Source of the DNA: Flavivirga jejuensis
GTDB taxonomy: Bacteria > Bacteroidota > Bacteroidia > Flavobacteriales > Flavobacteriaceae
Direction: 5' to 3'
Assembly (NCBI RefSeq): GCF_030540765.1
Contig: NZ_JAUOEL010000006.1
Location: 1-64,000, forward strand
DNA length: 64,000 nt
The notes under the pieces are model-generated. The model worked only from the letters and a program-made list of their open reading frames with translations. It did not search any database and was not told the origin of the DNA. The translations under genes were made by a program, and so were the position numbers. This document shows, piece by piece, positions 53,757 through 63,401 of the stretch; position 1 is the stretch's first letter, and each line of letters starts with the position of its first letter.

Positions 53757-55292
53757 TTGAGTCAATTAAAAAAAGGAGCTTTTTTAAATTACACAACTAT
53801 TATTTTGATAAATGTAATAGGGTTATTAATAACTCCTTTTATACTTAATCACTTAGGGAAAGAAGAATACGGTATTTTTCTAACTATAGGCGCTTTAGTA
53901 GGAACAATATCTTTGCTGGATTTTGGACTTAACAACACAGTAGTACGTTTTGTTGCCAAATACAAAGCAGAAAAAGATAAAATTGGTCAAGAAAACTTTC
54001 TAGCAACTACCATGCTTATTTATCTTGGTATATCTACGCTAGTCGTTATTATTGGTGTTGTTTTTTACGGTTATATAGACACCTATTTCACCAAAATGAA
54101 TCCAGGAGAAATAGAAATTGCAAAAGTGATTTTTATAATTTTTATTTTTAATCTAGCTATTGGTTTACCTGGTGGTTCATTAACAGGAATATGCTATGGC
54201 TACGAGAAGTTTGTATTTCCAAAAACACTTAATATAATAAGATATATTTTAAGGTCAATAACTGTAGTAGCAGTGCTATTATTAGGTGGAAAAGCAATAG
54301 CTCTTGTAATAGTGGACTCCATCTTTAATATATGCATCATACTAATTACCGGATATTATGTGTTTTATAAATTAGATGTAAAAATTAAGCTTCACTCCTT
54401 TTCTGTAGATTTTATAAAGAAAATATTTAGTTATTCCACATGGATATTTGTATTTGCATTAGTAGGTTTACTTCAATGGAAAGCTGGGCATTGGGTTTTA
54501 GGGAGAATAAGCCCTCCTGAAGTTTTAAGTATATATGGGATAGGGATTGTCTTAGGGTCTTACTATGGCGCTTTTTCTACAGCAATTTCTAGCGTATTTT
54601 TACCAAGGGCAACAAAAATGTCTGTAGATGATGCCTCTGGTGAAGCGCTAACAGATATGATGATTAAAATAGGTAGATTATCGTTTATTGTTTTAATGTT
54701 TATTTTGACTGCTTTCATTTTATTTGGAAAACAATTTGTGTATTTATGGGTTGGTAGAGAATTAGGTGATGATGGAAGTTTTCAATCGTGGGTAATTGCT
54801 CTAATGATAATGGTTGCTTATACTTTACCTCTAGTACAAGGCTTTGGGAATTCTATTTTAGAAGCTAAAAACAAGCTTAAATTTAAAGCAATCTTATACT
54901 TGTCATTTATGATTCTTGGAACCATACTTGGCGCCATATTAGCGCATGACTATGGCGCCATAGGAATGATGATAGGCTCAGTTATAGCATGGATAATTGT
55001 ACAAAATGTTATGAATTTTTATTATCATAACAAAATAGGACTCAACATTATTAGATTCTTTAAAGAATTATTAAATAAAACCATTTTGGTAATAGTAATA
55101 GCATTAGCTATAGGTTACTTTATCAATTCAATTTCAGTTTCGGTTAATGATTGGGTAAATTTTATTACCAAATCTATTTTATACACGTTTGTCTTTAGTA
55201 TTCTTATGTATTATATTGGTTTAATAGAATTTGAAAAAGAATTATTTAAAAAAACATTCAGTAGATTATTTAAAATAAAAAAAAATGAATAA
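53757..55292 (+). CDS. Wzx-type polysaccharide flippase (MATE/PST family)
   Basis: A 511-residue integral membrane protein with about 12-14 helices spanning most of its length, which moves undecaprenyl-linked repeat units to the periplasm. LNYTTIILINVIGLLITPFILNHLGKEEYGIF at about 8-40 is the typical PST-family N-terminus. It starts at a TTG, since no nearby in-frame ATG would keep the first helix intact. It overlaps the next gene by 8 bases. Its presence implies a Wzx/Wzy pathway; no Wzy polymerase was identified in the window. Confidence 0.88.
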   Translation: MSQLKKGAFLNYTTIILINVIGLLITPFILNHLGKEEYGIFLTIGALVGTISLLDFGLNNTVVRFVAKYKAEKDKIGQENFLATTMLIYLGISTLVVIIGVVFYGYIDTYFTKMNPGEIEIAKVIFIIFIFNLAIGLPGGSLTGICYGYEKFVFPKTLNIIRYILRSITVVAVLLLGGKAIALVIVDSIFNICIILITGYYVFYKLDVKIKLHSFSVDFIKKIFSYSTWIFVFALVGLLQWKAGHWVLGRISPPEVLSIYGIGIVLGSYYGAFSTAISSVFLPRATKMSVDDASGEALTDMMIKIGRLSFIVLMFILTAFILFGKQFVYLWVGRELGDDGSFQSWVIALMIMVAYTLPLVQGFGNSILEAKNKLKFKAILYLSFMILGTILGAILAHDYGAIGMMIGSVIAWIIVQNVMNFYYHNKIGLNIIRFFKELLNKTILVIVIALAIGYFINSISVSVNDWVNFITKSILYTFVFSILMYYIGLIEFEKELFKKTFSRLFKIKKNE

Positions 55293-56571
55293 TGTATTAA
55301 AACTTAATAGTATATCTTTTTCAAACAATGGAAAAAGAGTTAATTATGATTATTCAATTGGAAATAAGATCAAAAAATTTTTCAATGAAGATCAACCATT
55401 GTATGCCGAATATGGCGTAGATGTTAGTCAAGTGCCTAAAAGTATTTTGGCCATTCCTTTTTTATCTAATGTATTAACTATTGCTTGGTATGGCTGTTTT
55501 GATGTTGAAGCAGATGAATTAGATGAAGATTTTTACAATGCCATGGTACTTGTTAAAAAGGAATTTGAGAAGCGAGATGCTTCATATACACTTACTAGTA
55601 AACTACTAGTTAATAACCTGATAAAGAATACTATAAATGGAGAGAAATATGCATTGCTTTTTAGTGGTGGTGTTGATGCCTTTTCTTCATATATCAGAGA
55701 AATAGACACTGTACCAGATTTAGTAACCATACATGGTCCAGATATTGCCATTAAGGATACTGAACAATGGAACGATTTAAAAACGTTTATTGAAGGTCAG
55801 TCTTTATTACAAAAAAACAATAAAAACTTTATTGAGTCTAATGTTCGTGATTTTTATACTTATGAAGTCAACTTGTTAATTGAAGGTTTAGGCTGGTGGG
55901 GTAAAGTACAGCATGGCTTGTCTCTATTAGGCTCGGTAGCTCCTATTTCTTTTATTAACGGCTATAAACATCTTACAATTTCATCGACTTACTCAGAGCT
56001 AATGGATGTCGTATGGGGTTCAAAACCAGAAATAGATGAAAAAATAACTTGGGCTGGGATACAAATACATCATGATGCATTCGATTTAAGAAGACAGGAT
56101 AAAGTAGATTTAATTGCTAATTTTTCTAAAGAAACGAATACGCCTTTCCGCCTTAGAGTTTGCTATTCTGAAGTAAGAGACCAGTTTAATTGTAGTAATT
56201 GTGAAAAATGTTACAGAACTATTTTAGGTTTAGTGCTTGCTGGCGAAAATCCAAATAATTATGGTTTTAATGTAGATGAGAAATATTATGACGAGATGTT
56301 TAAGACATTAGAGATTGGTAATTCGAATAAGGGGATGCAATACTTTTGGTGGGAATTAATGGAGAAAGCTAAAACAGCTACAAATCCTTACATTTTTAAT
56401 GATAAAGAAAAAGAACTATCACAGATTAAAGACATAGCTAATGGGAAAATTGATAAGCTTTTAGACGAAATATCTTTAAAGACTAATAGTAGTAATCAAA
56501 AGTTTAAATTTATTTTAAGAAATAAGTTTTCAAAAGTTTATAACCTAATTAAAAAAATAAAAACCTCTTAA
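55285..56571 (+). CDS. PP-loop ATPase-like protein in the polysaccharide cluster
   Basis: A 428-residue protein that I cannot name. It has a PP-loop (ATP pyrophosphatase) motif SGGVDAFSS at 127-135. A cysteine cluster CSNCEKC follows at 303-309 (C303, C306, C309) with C293 before it, which could bind zinc or iron-sulfur. PP-loop enzymes adenylate a carbonyl or amide for attack by ammonia or sulfur. The N-terminus (1-110) is family-specific and the last 60 residues are basic and helical. Position between wzx and a pyruvyltransferase suggests a role in modifying a sugar precursor. Confidence 0.75.
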   Translation: MNNVLKLNSISFSNNGKRVNYDYSIGNKIKKFFNEDQPLYAEYGVDVSQVPKSILAIPFLSNVLTIAWYGCFDVEADELDEDFYNAMVLVKKEFEKRDASYTLTSKLLVNNLIKNTINGEKYALLFSGGVDAFSSYIREIDTVPDLVTIHGPDIAIKDTEQWNDLKTFIEGQSLLQKNNKNFIESNVRDFYTYEVNLLIEGLGWWGKVQHGLSLLGSVAPISFINGYKHLTISSTYSELMDVVWGSKPEIDEKITWAGIQIHHDAFDLRRQDKVDLIANFSKETNTPFRLRVCYSEVRDQFNCSNCEKCYRTILGLVLAGENPNNYGFNVDEKYYDEMFKTLEIGNSNKGMQYFWWELMEKAKTATNPYIFNDKEKELSQIKDIANGKIDKLLDEISLKTNSSNQKFKFILRNKFSKVYNLIKKIKTS

Positions 56572-56620
56572 TTAGACCAAGATCCATTTTAAGATAAATT
56601 AACCATCCAAGTACGATAAA

Positions 56621-57586
56621 ATGAAATACGGACTGCTTACATACGACGAAAATAAACGTTTTTTTAACGTTGGAGACAATATACAAAGCTTAGCAGCTAA
56701 ACAGTTTTTACCAAATGTTGATACATTTATAAATAGAGAGCGATTAGGCGAATATAAAGGAGAAAAAACCAAACTTATTATGAATGGGTGGTTTACACAC
56801 AATATCCATAATTGGGTACCCTCTGATGATATTTCGCCAGTATTTGTTTCGTTTCACATGAATAATACAGCAGCACCAGCAATGTTAAGCGATAAAGGAA
56901 TTGCTTATTTGAAAAAGCATGAACCTATTGGGTGTAGAGACCAGTTTACGGCTGATACACTCATAGCAAAAGGAATTGATGCTCACTTCACTGGATGCCT
57001 AACCCTTACTTTAGATTCTTATAAAGTTGATGATTCTCAAAGAGATGAAAATATATACATTGTAGATCCATTGTATAGTTACCCAAGACCAGAAAAAATA
57101 TTTTATAATGCAAAAGCTACAGTAAGAAATATACTAAACGGAACTGCTTTTCAACTTTCCAAAAAAAATAAGCACTTAAAGAATTTTATTAGTGACGAAT
57201 TATTAGAATCTGCCGAGTTTATTAATCAAGAACCCCCTTCAAATAAATATTCTGATGTGGAAAAATTTGAAATGGCAGAATCGTTATTAAAAAAATATGC
57301 CAAAGCAAAACTAGTAATAACTTCTAGGATTCACTGTGCATTACCATGTTTAGCACTTGGTACACCAGTAATATTTGTTAATGGATTTGATAGTTTCGTA
57401 GATTCTTGCAGGTTTGATGGTATTTTAGAATTATTTAATCGCATTGATATAAACAGTAAAACAGGAGTATATACTTCTAATTTTGAATTAAAAGGTAAAA
57501 TTAACAAATTGACCAATGTTAAAAACCTTGAAAAGCATCATGATTTGGCGAATGCGTTAAAAGAAAAAGTAAAAAGCCAAATATAG
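56621..57586 (+). CDS. polysaccharide pyruvyl transferase family protein
   Basis: Members of this CsaB-like family transfer pyruvate from PEP to a sugar, making ketal groups, although some relatives have other roles. The 321 residues begin GLLTYDENKRFFNVGDNIQSLAA. A mid block runs EPIGCRDQFTADTL, and the late signature is ITSRIHCALPCLALGTPVIFVNG. It lacks membrane segments. It is 50 bases after the PP-loop gene and 46 before the methyltransferase gene. Confidence 0.85.
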   Translation: MKYGLLTYDENKRFFNVGDNIQSLAAKQFLPNVDTFINRERLGEYKGEKTKLIMNGWFTHNIHNWVPSDDISPVFVSFHMNNTAAPAMLSDKGIAYLKKHEPIGCRDQFTADTLIAKGIDAHFTGCLTLTLDSYKVDDSQRDENIYIVDPLYSYPRPEKIFYNAKATVRNILNGTAFQLSKKNKHLKNFISDELLESAEFINQEPPSNKYSDVEKFEMAESLLKKYAKAKLVITSRIHCALPCLALGTPVIFVNGFDSFVDSCRFDGILELFNRIDINSKTGVYTSNFELKGKINKLTNVKNLEKHHDLANALKEKVKSQI

Positions 57587-57631
57587 AAACCAAGCTTTGT
57601 ATATTGTAAGTAAAACTAATTACCTAAAAAT

Positions 57632-58579
57632 ATGAAAACCTTAGTAAAAAAATTAATGTATTCTGCTCCAAAAAAGATGCAGAAAAATCATTTAACATTT
57701 AGTGAAAAGCAGGTAGAAGAGCTTAAAAACTCACTGGAATCAAATTATTTAGATAGAGGTGATACGAAAAGCAGGCTTACAAAGCAAGAATATGATAGAG
57801 CCTTAAACGGTCAATTATTTGAACGTTTAGCATATAATAGAAACCGTATAGCACCATGGTTAAATAGTATAAAAGGTCTAAAAGGCGCAAATATTTTAGA
57901 AATTGGTTGCGGTACAGGTATTTCAACATTAGCACTAAGCGAACAAGGCGCTAATGTAACAGGTATCGATGTAGACGAAGGTGCATTAAATGTTGCTAAG
58001 GACAGAATGAAAATGGCTGGTTTCGATACCGAATTACATTTAATGAATGCTGATGAAATTAAAGAAAACTTTAAAACAAAAAAGTTTGATTTTATCATAT
58101 ATTATGCTGTTTTAGAACATATGACGATTAAAGAAAGACTATCTTCTCTTAAGCAAGCATGGGACATTTTACCAGAAGGTTCTTTTTTATCAGTTATAGA
58201 AACTCCAAATAGATTGTGGTATTATGACTCGCATACGGCAGCTATGCCTTTTTACGATTGGTTACCAGATGAATTAGCTTTTTACTATTCTAAATTTTCC
58301 GACAGGAAAAACTTTAAAGATTCTTACAGAGAATTAAATGATGATAATATGATGAAGTTTTTACGCTGGGGTCGTGGTGCCAGTTATCATGAATTCGAAA
58401 TTGCTATAGCTCCCTTAAAGGATTTAAATGTTGTGGGGTCTTTGATGCAATTTGAAAAAACAACATTATTTAAAGCTGGTATAAAAGGGATGCGTCATAT
58501 AAAATTTTTAAAATCTCTAAATAAAAACCTTCACTCTGGTTTCTGTTATCCATATTTAGATATTGTACTAAAAAAATAA
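57632..58579 (+). CDS. class I SAM-dependent methyltransferase
   Basis: A 315-residue enzyme with the SAM motif ILEIGCGTGIS at 88-98, GIDVDEGAL after the second strand, and FIIYYAVLEHM as motif IV. The C-terminal third is not typical of the fold, and includes DWLPDELAFYYSKFSD and a tail with membrane-leaning residues. It probably methylates a sugar or a lipid-linked intermediate of the polysaccharide. The exact acceptor is not visible. It is followed after 10 bases by the first GT4 gene. Confidence 0.85.
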   Translation: MKTLVKKLMYSAPKKMQKNHLTFSEKQVEELKNSLESNYLDRGDTKSRLTKQEYDRALNGQLFERLAYNRNRIAPWLNSIKGLKGANILEIGCGTGISTLALSEQGANVTGIDVDEGALNVAKDRMKMAGFDTELHLMNADEIKENFKTKKFDFIIYYAVLEHMTIKERLSSLKQAWDILPEGSFLSVIETPNRLWYYDSHTAAMPFYDWLPDELAFYYSKFSDRKNFKDSYRELNDDNMMKFLRWGRGASYHEFEIAIAPLKDLNVVGSLMQFEKTTLFKAGIKGMRHIKFLKSLNKNLHSGFCYPYLDIVLKK

Positions 58580-58589
58580 CAACTTAATA

Positions 58590-59711
58590 ATGGCGCATAA
58601 AATTCTATACATTACTAATGGTATATCTGGTCCTGGAGGTTTAGAACGTGTGCTATCAATAAAAGCTAGCTATTTAGCTGATAACTTTGGGTATGAGGTG
58701 CATATTATCTCCTTAAATGAGAAAAATAGCGCTCATTTTTATACGTTTAGCCAGAAAATAATTTGTCACAATATAGAAACTAAAGGCGGTCATTTAAGCT
58801 ATCTATACTCCTACCTTTCTGGTATTAAAAAGGTTATAAAAGAAATAAAACCAGACGTCATTTCTGTTTGTGACGATGGACTCAAAGGTCTTTTTGCTCC
58901 ATTGCTTATAGGTAAACCATGTCCTATGATTTATGAACGGCATGTGTCTAGAAATATTGAAATAAAAAAGGATGCCACATCATATATAAATAAGGTTTTT
59001 ACTTTTTTTAAGTTTAATGCAATGAACTTTGGAGGTAAATTATTTGATAATTTTGTGGTTCTTACGAATGGAAACAAAAAAGAATGGGAATTAAACAATT
59101 TATTGGTAATTCCAAACCCATTATCTTTTTTTCCTGATAGCACTCAGTTAAGCAACTTAGAAAACAAAAAAGTTTTAGCAGTAGGAAAACATAGTTTTCA
59201 AAAAGGTTATGATAGGCTGATAAATAGTTGGAAGGATGTTTCTGAAAAACACCCTGATTGGGAATTAGATATTTATGGAACTATAAATGAGAATGTGGGC
59301 TTAAAAAAGCTTGCAAAATCATTAAAACTTGATGATTGTGTAAATCTTTTTCCTCCAGAAAAGAATATAGGAGAAAAATATAAGGAAGCTTCTATTTACG
59401 CAATGTCTTCTAGATATGAAGGTTTTGGTATGGTTTTAACAGAAGCAATGGCTTATGGAGTGCCTTGTATTTCATTTGATTGCCCTTTTGGACCGTCAGA
59501 TATAATATCTCATAATGAAAATGGTATTATAGTTGAAAATGGTAATATTAAAGATCTATCTGATAGCATTATCCGATTAATAGATGATTCTGAATTAAGA
59601 AAATCTATGGGGCAAAAAGCCAGAATAGATGTAGAACGTTATCTTCCTGAAAAAGTTGTTTATCAGTGGGATCAGTTATTTCAAAGCTTAATTTCTAAAT
59701 CCTTGAAATGA
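58590..59711 (+). CDS. glycosyltransferase family 4
   Basis: A 373-residue GT-B glycosyltransferase. The N-terminal acceptor-side motif [17 protein letters not shown] is near 10-27. The C-terminal donor-binding domain has VGKHSFQKGYDRLI and SSRYEGFGMVLTEAMAYGVPC. The paired glutamates of the latter fit the E-x7-E motif, and CPFGPSDII closes the block. It overlaps the next GT4 gene by 4 bases (ATGA), suggesting coupling. Confidence 0.9.
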   Translation: MAHKILYITNGISGPGGLERVLSIKASYLADNFGYEVHIISLNEKNSAHFYTFSQKIICHNIETKGGHLSYLYSYLSGIKKVIKEIKPDVISVCDDGLKGLFAPLLIGKPCPMIYERHVSRNIEIKKDATSYINKVFTFFKFNAMNFGGKLFDNFVVLTNGNKKEWELNNLLVIPNPLSFFPDSTQLSNLENKKVLAVGKHSFQKGYDRLINSWKDVSEKHPDWELDIYGTINENVGLKKLAKSLKLDDCVNLFPPEKNIGEKYKEASIYAMSSRYEGFGMVLTEAMAYGVPCISFDCPFGPSDIISHNENGIIVENGNIKDLSDSIIRLIDDSELRKSMGQKARIDVERYLPEKVVYQWDQLFQSLISKSLK

Positions 59712-60838
59712 ACATAGTATTTGTTATTGATCAAGTTTACTTACATGGAGGTATAGAAAGAGTGCTTTCTATAAAAGCAAATTATTTAGCTAAAAATAAG
59801 AATAATCAAATTTCTATCTTAACCACTGAACAATGCAATAAAAAGCCTTGTTATGATTTTGATAAAGAAATTGTTTTTAAAGATTTAGCTATTAACTACG
59901 TAAGGGGTAAATCATATTTTCACCCAACAAACCTTTTAAAATCCATAAGACACTTATTTAAGCTAAGAAAAGCAGTTCAGCAAATTAATCCAGATATCGT
60001 CGTTGTTTGCAGTCATAGCACAGATACACATTTTATACCTTTTATAAATAAGACGATTCCAAAAGTAAAAGAATTTCATTATTCAAAGTTTATTGAAGAA
60101 AAAAAACGAAATAAAAAGGGAATAACTTTTAAAAAGATATTTTTTTTAATTACGGATTATGTTGAATCAAAATACGATCGTCTAGTCATTTTAAATCCTG
60201 ATGAATCAAAATATTACAAAAGCAATAATACTATTGTAATTCCTAATCCAATTACGTTTTTTCCGAAAAGTGTTTCAAGTTTGTCAAACAACATAATAAT
60301 ATCGGCAGGTAGAATTGCTCCAGTAAAAGGATATGATATGCTAATTGATATATGGGAGCAGACACATAAAAACATTCCAAATTGGGAATTACATATTTAT
60401 GGAGATGGCGATATCAATTACATTAAAGAACTACAAAATAAAATTGATGATGCAAATCTTAAAAAATCTATAATTTTAAAAGGAGCCACTAACAATATAG
60501 AAAATAAGCTGTTGAATGCCTCTGTTTTTGCAATGAGTTCACATAATGAATGCTTCCCTCTTGTCTTATTAGAAGCGCAAGCTTGTGGTTTACCTATTAT
60601 CTCATTTGATTGCCCAAATGGCCCTAGAAATATTATTAATAAAGAAAATGGTTTATTAATCCCAGTAGGTGATAATCAATTATTTGCAAATAAATTAGCA
60701 ACATTAGCACTAAATAAAGAGCAACTAATAAATAAGGGTTTAAATGCGCGAAAAAATGCGTATAATTATAGTGTTGAAAAAATAATGTCTTTATGGACAG
60801 ACATGTTTGATAAAGTACTTCAAAACAGAAATAGTTAA
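59708..60838 (+). CDS. glycosyltransferase family 4 (paralogue of the preceding)
   Basis: A 376-residue GT-B enzyme clearly related to its upstream neighbour. [16 protein letters not shown] near the N-terminus matches [14 protein letters not shown] there, and [23 protein letters not shown] matches the E-x7-E region. CPNGPRNII parallels CPFGPSDII. It probably adds a different sugar to the same repeat unit. The donor cannot be deduced. The pair looks like a tandem duplication that has diverged. Confidence 0.9.
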   Translation: MNIVFVIDQVYLHGGIERVLSIKANYLAKNKNNQISILTTEQCNKKPCYDFDKEIVFKDLAINYVRGKSYFHPTNLLKSIRHLFKLRKAVQQINPDIVVVCSHSTDTHFIPFINKTIPKVKEFHYSKFIEEKKRNKKGITFKKIFFLITDYVESKYDRLVILNPDESKYYKSNNTIVIPNPITFFPKSVSSLSNNIIISAGRIAPVKGYDMLIDIWEQTHKNIPNWELHIYGDGDINYIKELQNKIDDANLKKSIILKGATNNIENKLLNASVFAMSSHNECFPLVLLEAQACGLPIISFDCPNGPRNIINKENGLLIPVGDNQLFANKLATLALNKEQLINKGLNARKNAYNYSVEKIMSLWTDMFDKVLQNRNS

Positions 60839-60839
60839 A

Positions 60840-61409
60840 ATGAAACTAGTACTAAACCTTTTTAAAATCTTTTTAATTCCACATATTGTTTTGTACAAAA
60901 GGAGTAAAAACAAAGCACATATAGATAAGGATATTGAGCGTTGGGCTACTGCAAAAAACATAAAGGGAGGAAAGATTTCTTTACTATTACATTTTTTAGC
61001 GTATTCTTCAGATTTTAGAACCATTTTTTATTACAGAAATCATGGTATCATCAGCTACATTTTAAATATTTATTGCCGAAAAGAAAAGTATTTTAGAATT
61101 GACGTAACAACTAAACTAGAAGGCGGTATTTTAACAGGACACCCCTATAGTACTATACTAAATGCAGAAAGCATTGGTGAAAATTTTTATGTGAATCATT
61201 TAGTTACAATTGGAGAAGTTAACGGCAAAAGACCAACCATAGGAAATAATGTATCGATATTTACAGGCGCTATAGTTATTGGTGACATAAAAATTGGTGA
61301 TAATTGTAGTATTGGAGCTGGTGCAGTTGTAGTGAAAGACGTTCCTGATAATTGTGTTGTCGTAGGAAATCCTGGTAAAATTGTAAAACAAAATGGTGAA
61401 AAAGTATAG
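60840..61409 (+). CDS. CysE-like hexapeptide acetyltransferase
   Basis: A 189-residue left-handed beta-helix transferase. The first 100 residues are helical, with SHR-like KKYFR text, followed by hexapeptide repeats from about 120 ([43 protein letters not shown]). It ends [15 protein letters not shown], as in serine acetyltransferases and sugar O-acetyltransferases of polysaccharide clusters. I start at ATG 60840, one base after the GT4 stop, rather than at the earlier in-frame ATG inside the GT4 gene. In this context it is more likely an O-acetyltransferase than a cysteine enzyme. Confidence 0.85.
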   Translation: MKLVLNLFKIFLIPHIVLYKRSKNKAHIDKDIERWATAKNIKGGKISLLLHFLAYSSDFRTIFYYRNHGIISYILNIYCRKEKYFRIDVTTKLEGGILTGHPYSTILNAESIGENFYVNHLVTIGEVNGKRPTIGNNVSIFTGAIVIGDIKIGDNCSIGAGAVVVKDVPDNCVVVGNPGKIVKQNGEKV

Positions 61410-61656
61410 ATTGTATAATTAGTCGTGTTTTTATACATAAAGTATATAGGGAATCATTACTCACTTACAACGAAGTTTTCGTTAATTCATAGATTAAAAA
61501 TGGCGCAATCTTCTAAATGCAGTATGTTAGCGGAGTTATTATTTCATCCCTCGGAAATAAATTTAAAATTATTTGAAGTATTAAAAATAAGTACTTTAAG
61601 ATAATAGATAGTTAAAAGCCAATTTTTATATAAATGGAGAAAAAATAATAATTAAT

Positions 61657-63141
61657 ATGGACTTACTCTCTAACCTACAAACCTCTATTCAAGATAATTA
61701 TAATAATAATGCCCTTTGTATAAACAAAGTGTTTTATAGTTATAAAGATTTTGCTCAAGAAATATCTAATATTAGAGTTTCTTTAAAAAAGAACACCAAT
61801 AAAAATGAGCGGAACATTGGTCTGGTAACCAATAATGATATACAGACTTATGCTTCCATTATTGCTTTATGGATGGAAGGAAAGGCGTATGTCCCTTTAA
61901 ACCCAGACTTTCCAATAGAAAGAAATACCTCTGTAATACAACAAGCGGATATTGTAACCATTCTTGATTCATCAGAAAGCATTGTGTTTGATGGTTATAA
62001 AACCATACTAACAAAAAAATTATCCCACGTAGATATTGATTTAACACCATCGACCGTATCTGGTGAAAATCTTGGTTATATTTTATTCACATCAGGAACT
62101 ACAGGCACTCCAAAAGGTGTACCAATAACTTTTAATAATCTTCATGCGTTTTCAGAAGCGTTTTGGAAGTTAAGCTATACTTACGATAATACAGATAAAT
62201 GCCTACAAATGTTCGAGTTAACATTTGATTTTTCAGTAATGGCGTATTTATTACCAATATTAAAAGGAGCTTGTATATATACGATACCAAAAGACGAAAT
62301 TAAGTATAGTTATATATTTGAATTAATGGAGGATTATGAACTTACCATATTGCCAATGGTTCCTTCAATTTTACACTATTTAAGACCGTATTTTGATGAG
62401 ATTGATTGCCCTAAGGTGAAACTAAGTCTTTTTTGTGGGGAAGCTTTACCATTGGATGTTACTAACGAATGGAGTGAATGCATTCCAAATGCCACTATAG
62501 CCAATGTGTATGGACCAACAGAATGCACTGTATTCTGTACAGATTACACTTTTAAACGTGGTGCGCCAAATAAGACGCATAACGGTGTTATAGCTGTTGG
62601 TAAAGACATGGAAAATACCATCACTATTATTGCTGACGAAAACAACAATGAGGTTTCTGTTGGAGAAAAAGGAGAACTATGCTTAAGCAGTTTACAGCTT
62701 ACACCTGGTTATTGGAAAAATGAAGAAAAAAACAAAGAAACATTCTTTTTAAAAGAACATAAAGGAGAACAAAGAAGATTTTATAGAACTGGGGATTTAT
62801 GTGCTGTGGATCAAGATGGTGACATTCTATACCATGGAAGAGTTGATTTTCAAGCAAAAATACAAGGGTTTAGGGTCGAATTATCAGAAATTGAATTTCA
62901 TACTAAAGCAGCATTAGATAGAGTAAATGCTGTTGCTCTAGCTATTTCTAATAACGCAAATAATGCAGAAATAGGATTAGTGATAGAATCAAAAGTTTTT
63001 GAAACAACAGCACTACTAGAAGATTTAAAAGCTAAACTTCCTCAATATATGATACCTGCAAAAATTAAATTTATTGATAATTTTCCACTTAATACCAATG
63101 GGAAAATAGATAGAAAAAAATTAGAAGAACAATTTAATTGA
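61657..63141 (+). CDS. stand-alone adenylation enzyme, DltA-like
   Basis: A 494-residue AMP-forming ligase of the amino-acid adenylation type. The A3 motif FTSGTTGTPKG is at 144-154, NVYGPTECT is the A5-like motif, and YRTGDLCAVDQDG with YHGRVDFQAKIQGFRVE forms A7-A8. Catalytic Lys483 is in NGKIDRKK. It activates a carboxylic acid, probably an amino acid, for transfer to the adjacent carrier protein. With the carrier gene and the MBOAT gene it resembles the Dlt system. The substrate code has not been determined. Confidence 0.88.
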   Translation: MDLLSNLQTSIQDNYNNNALCINKVFYSYKDFAQEISNIRVSLKKNTNKNERNIGLVTNNDIQTYASIIALWMEGKAYVPLNPDFPIERNTSVIQQADIVTILDSSESIVFDGYKTILTKKLSHVDIDLTPSTVSGENLGYILFTSGTTGTPKGVPITFNNLHAFSEAFWKLSYTYDNTDKCLQMFELTFDFSVMAYLLPILKGACIYTIPKDEIKYSYIFELMEDYELTILPMVPSILHYLRPYFDEIDCPKVKLSLFCGEALPLDVTNEWSECIPNATIANVYGPTECTVFCTDYTFKRGAPNKTHNGVIAVGKDMENTITIIADENNNEVSVGEKGELCLSSLQLTPGYWKNEEKNKETFFLKEHKGEQRRFYRTGDLCAVDQDGDILYHGRVDFQAKIQGFRVELSEIEFHTKAALDRVNAVALAISNNANNAEIGLVIESKVFETTALLEDLKAKLPQYMIPAKIKFIDNFPLNTNGKIDRKKLEEQFN

Positions 63142-63152
63142 TTAATAATAAC

Positions 63153-63392
63153 ATGGAAGCCGTAATAATAAAAGAAAAAATAAAAGAGGTTCTTGTTTCT
63201 ATTTTAGAGCACGAAAATTTTGATATGCGTGACGAACTAACTGCTGCAGACGTAGATGGTTGGGACTCTTTATCTCATATGATGATTCTTACCAAAATAG
63301 AAGAGAAATTTAATATTAAATTCAAGCTCAGAGATTTGAATAAACTCAAAAATATGGGAACATTAGTTACAGTCATACAATCTAAAATTTAA
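63153..63392 (+). CDS. acyl/aminoacyl carrier protein
   Basis: A 79-residue carrier protein with the phosphopantetheine site Ser39 in DVDGWDSLSHM. The four-helix fold is visible from IIKEKIKEVLVSILEHENF and the C-terminal KIEEKFNIKFKLRDLNKLK. I start it at the ATG 12 bases after the ligase stop. A TTG at 63138 in the same frame would add five residues and overlap the ligase by 4 bases, and is possible. It would carry the activated group to the MBOAT enzyme. Confidence 0.9.
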   Translation: MEAVIIKEKIKEVLVSILEHENFDMRDELTAADVDGWDSLSHMMILTKIEEKFNIKFKLRDLNKLKNMGTLVTVIQSKI

Positions 63393-63401
63393 TTTGTAAC
63401 C

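Noticed and set aside
61500-61604. 34-codon ORF between the acetyltransferase and ligase genes
   Set aside because: Its translation (MAQSSKCSMLAELLFHPSEI and onward) matches nothing known, it has no promoter-like element, and short frames of this size are expected by chance in a 247-base gap.
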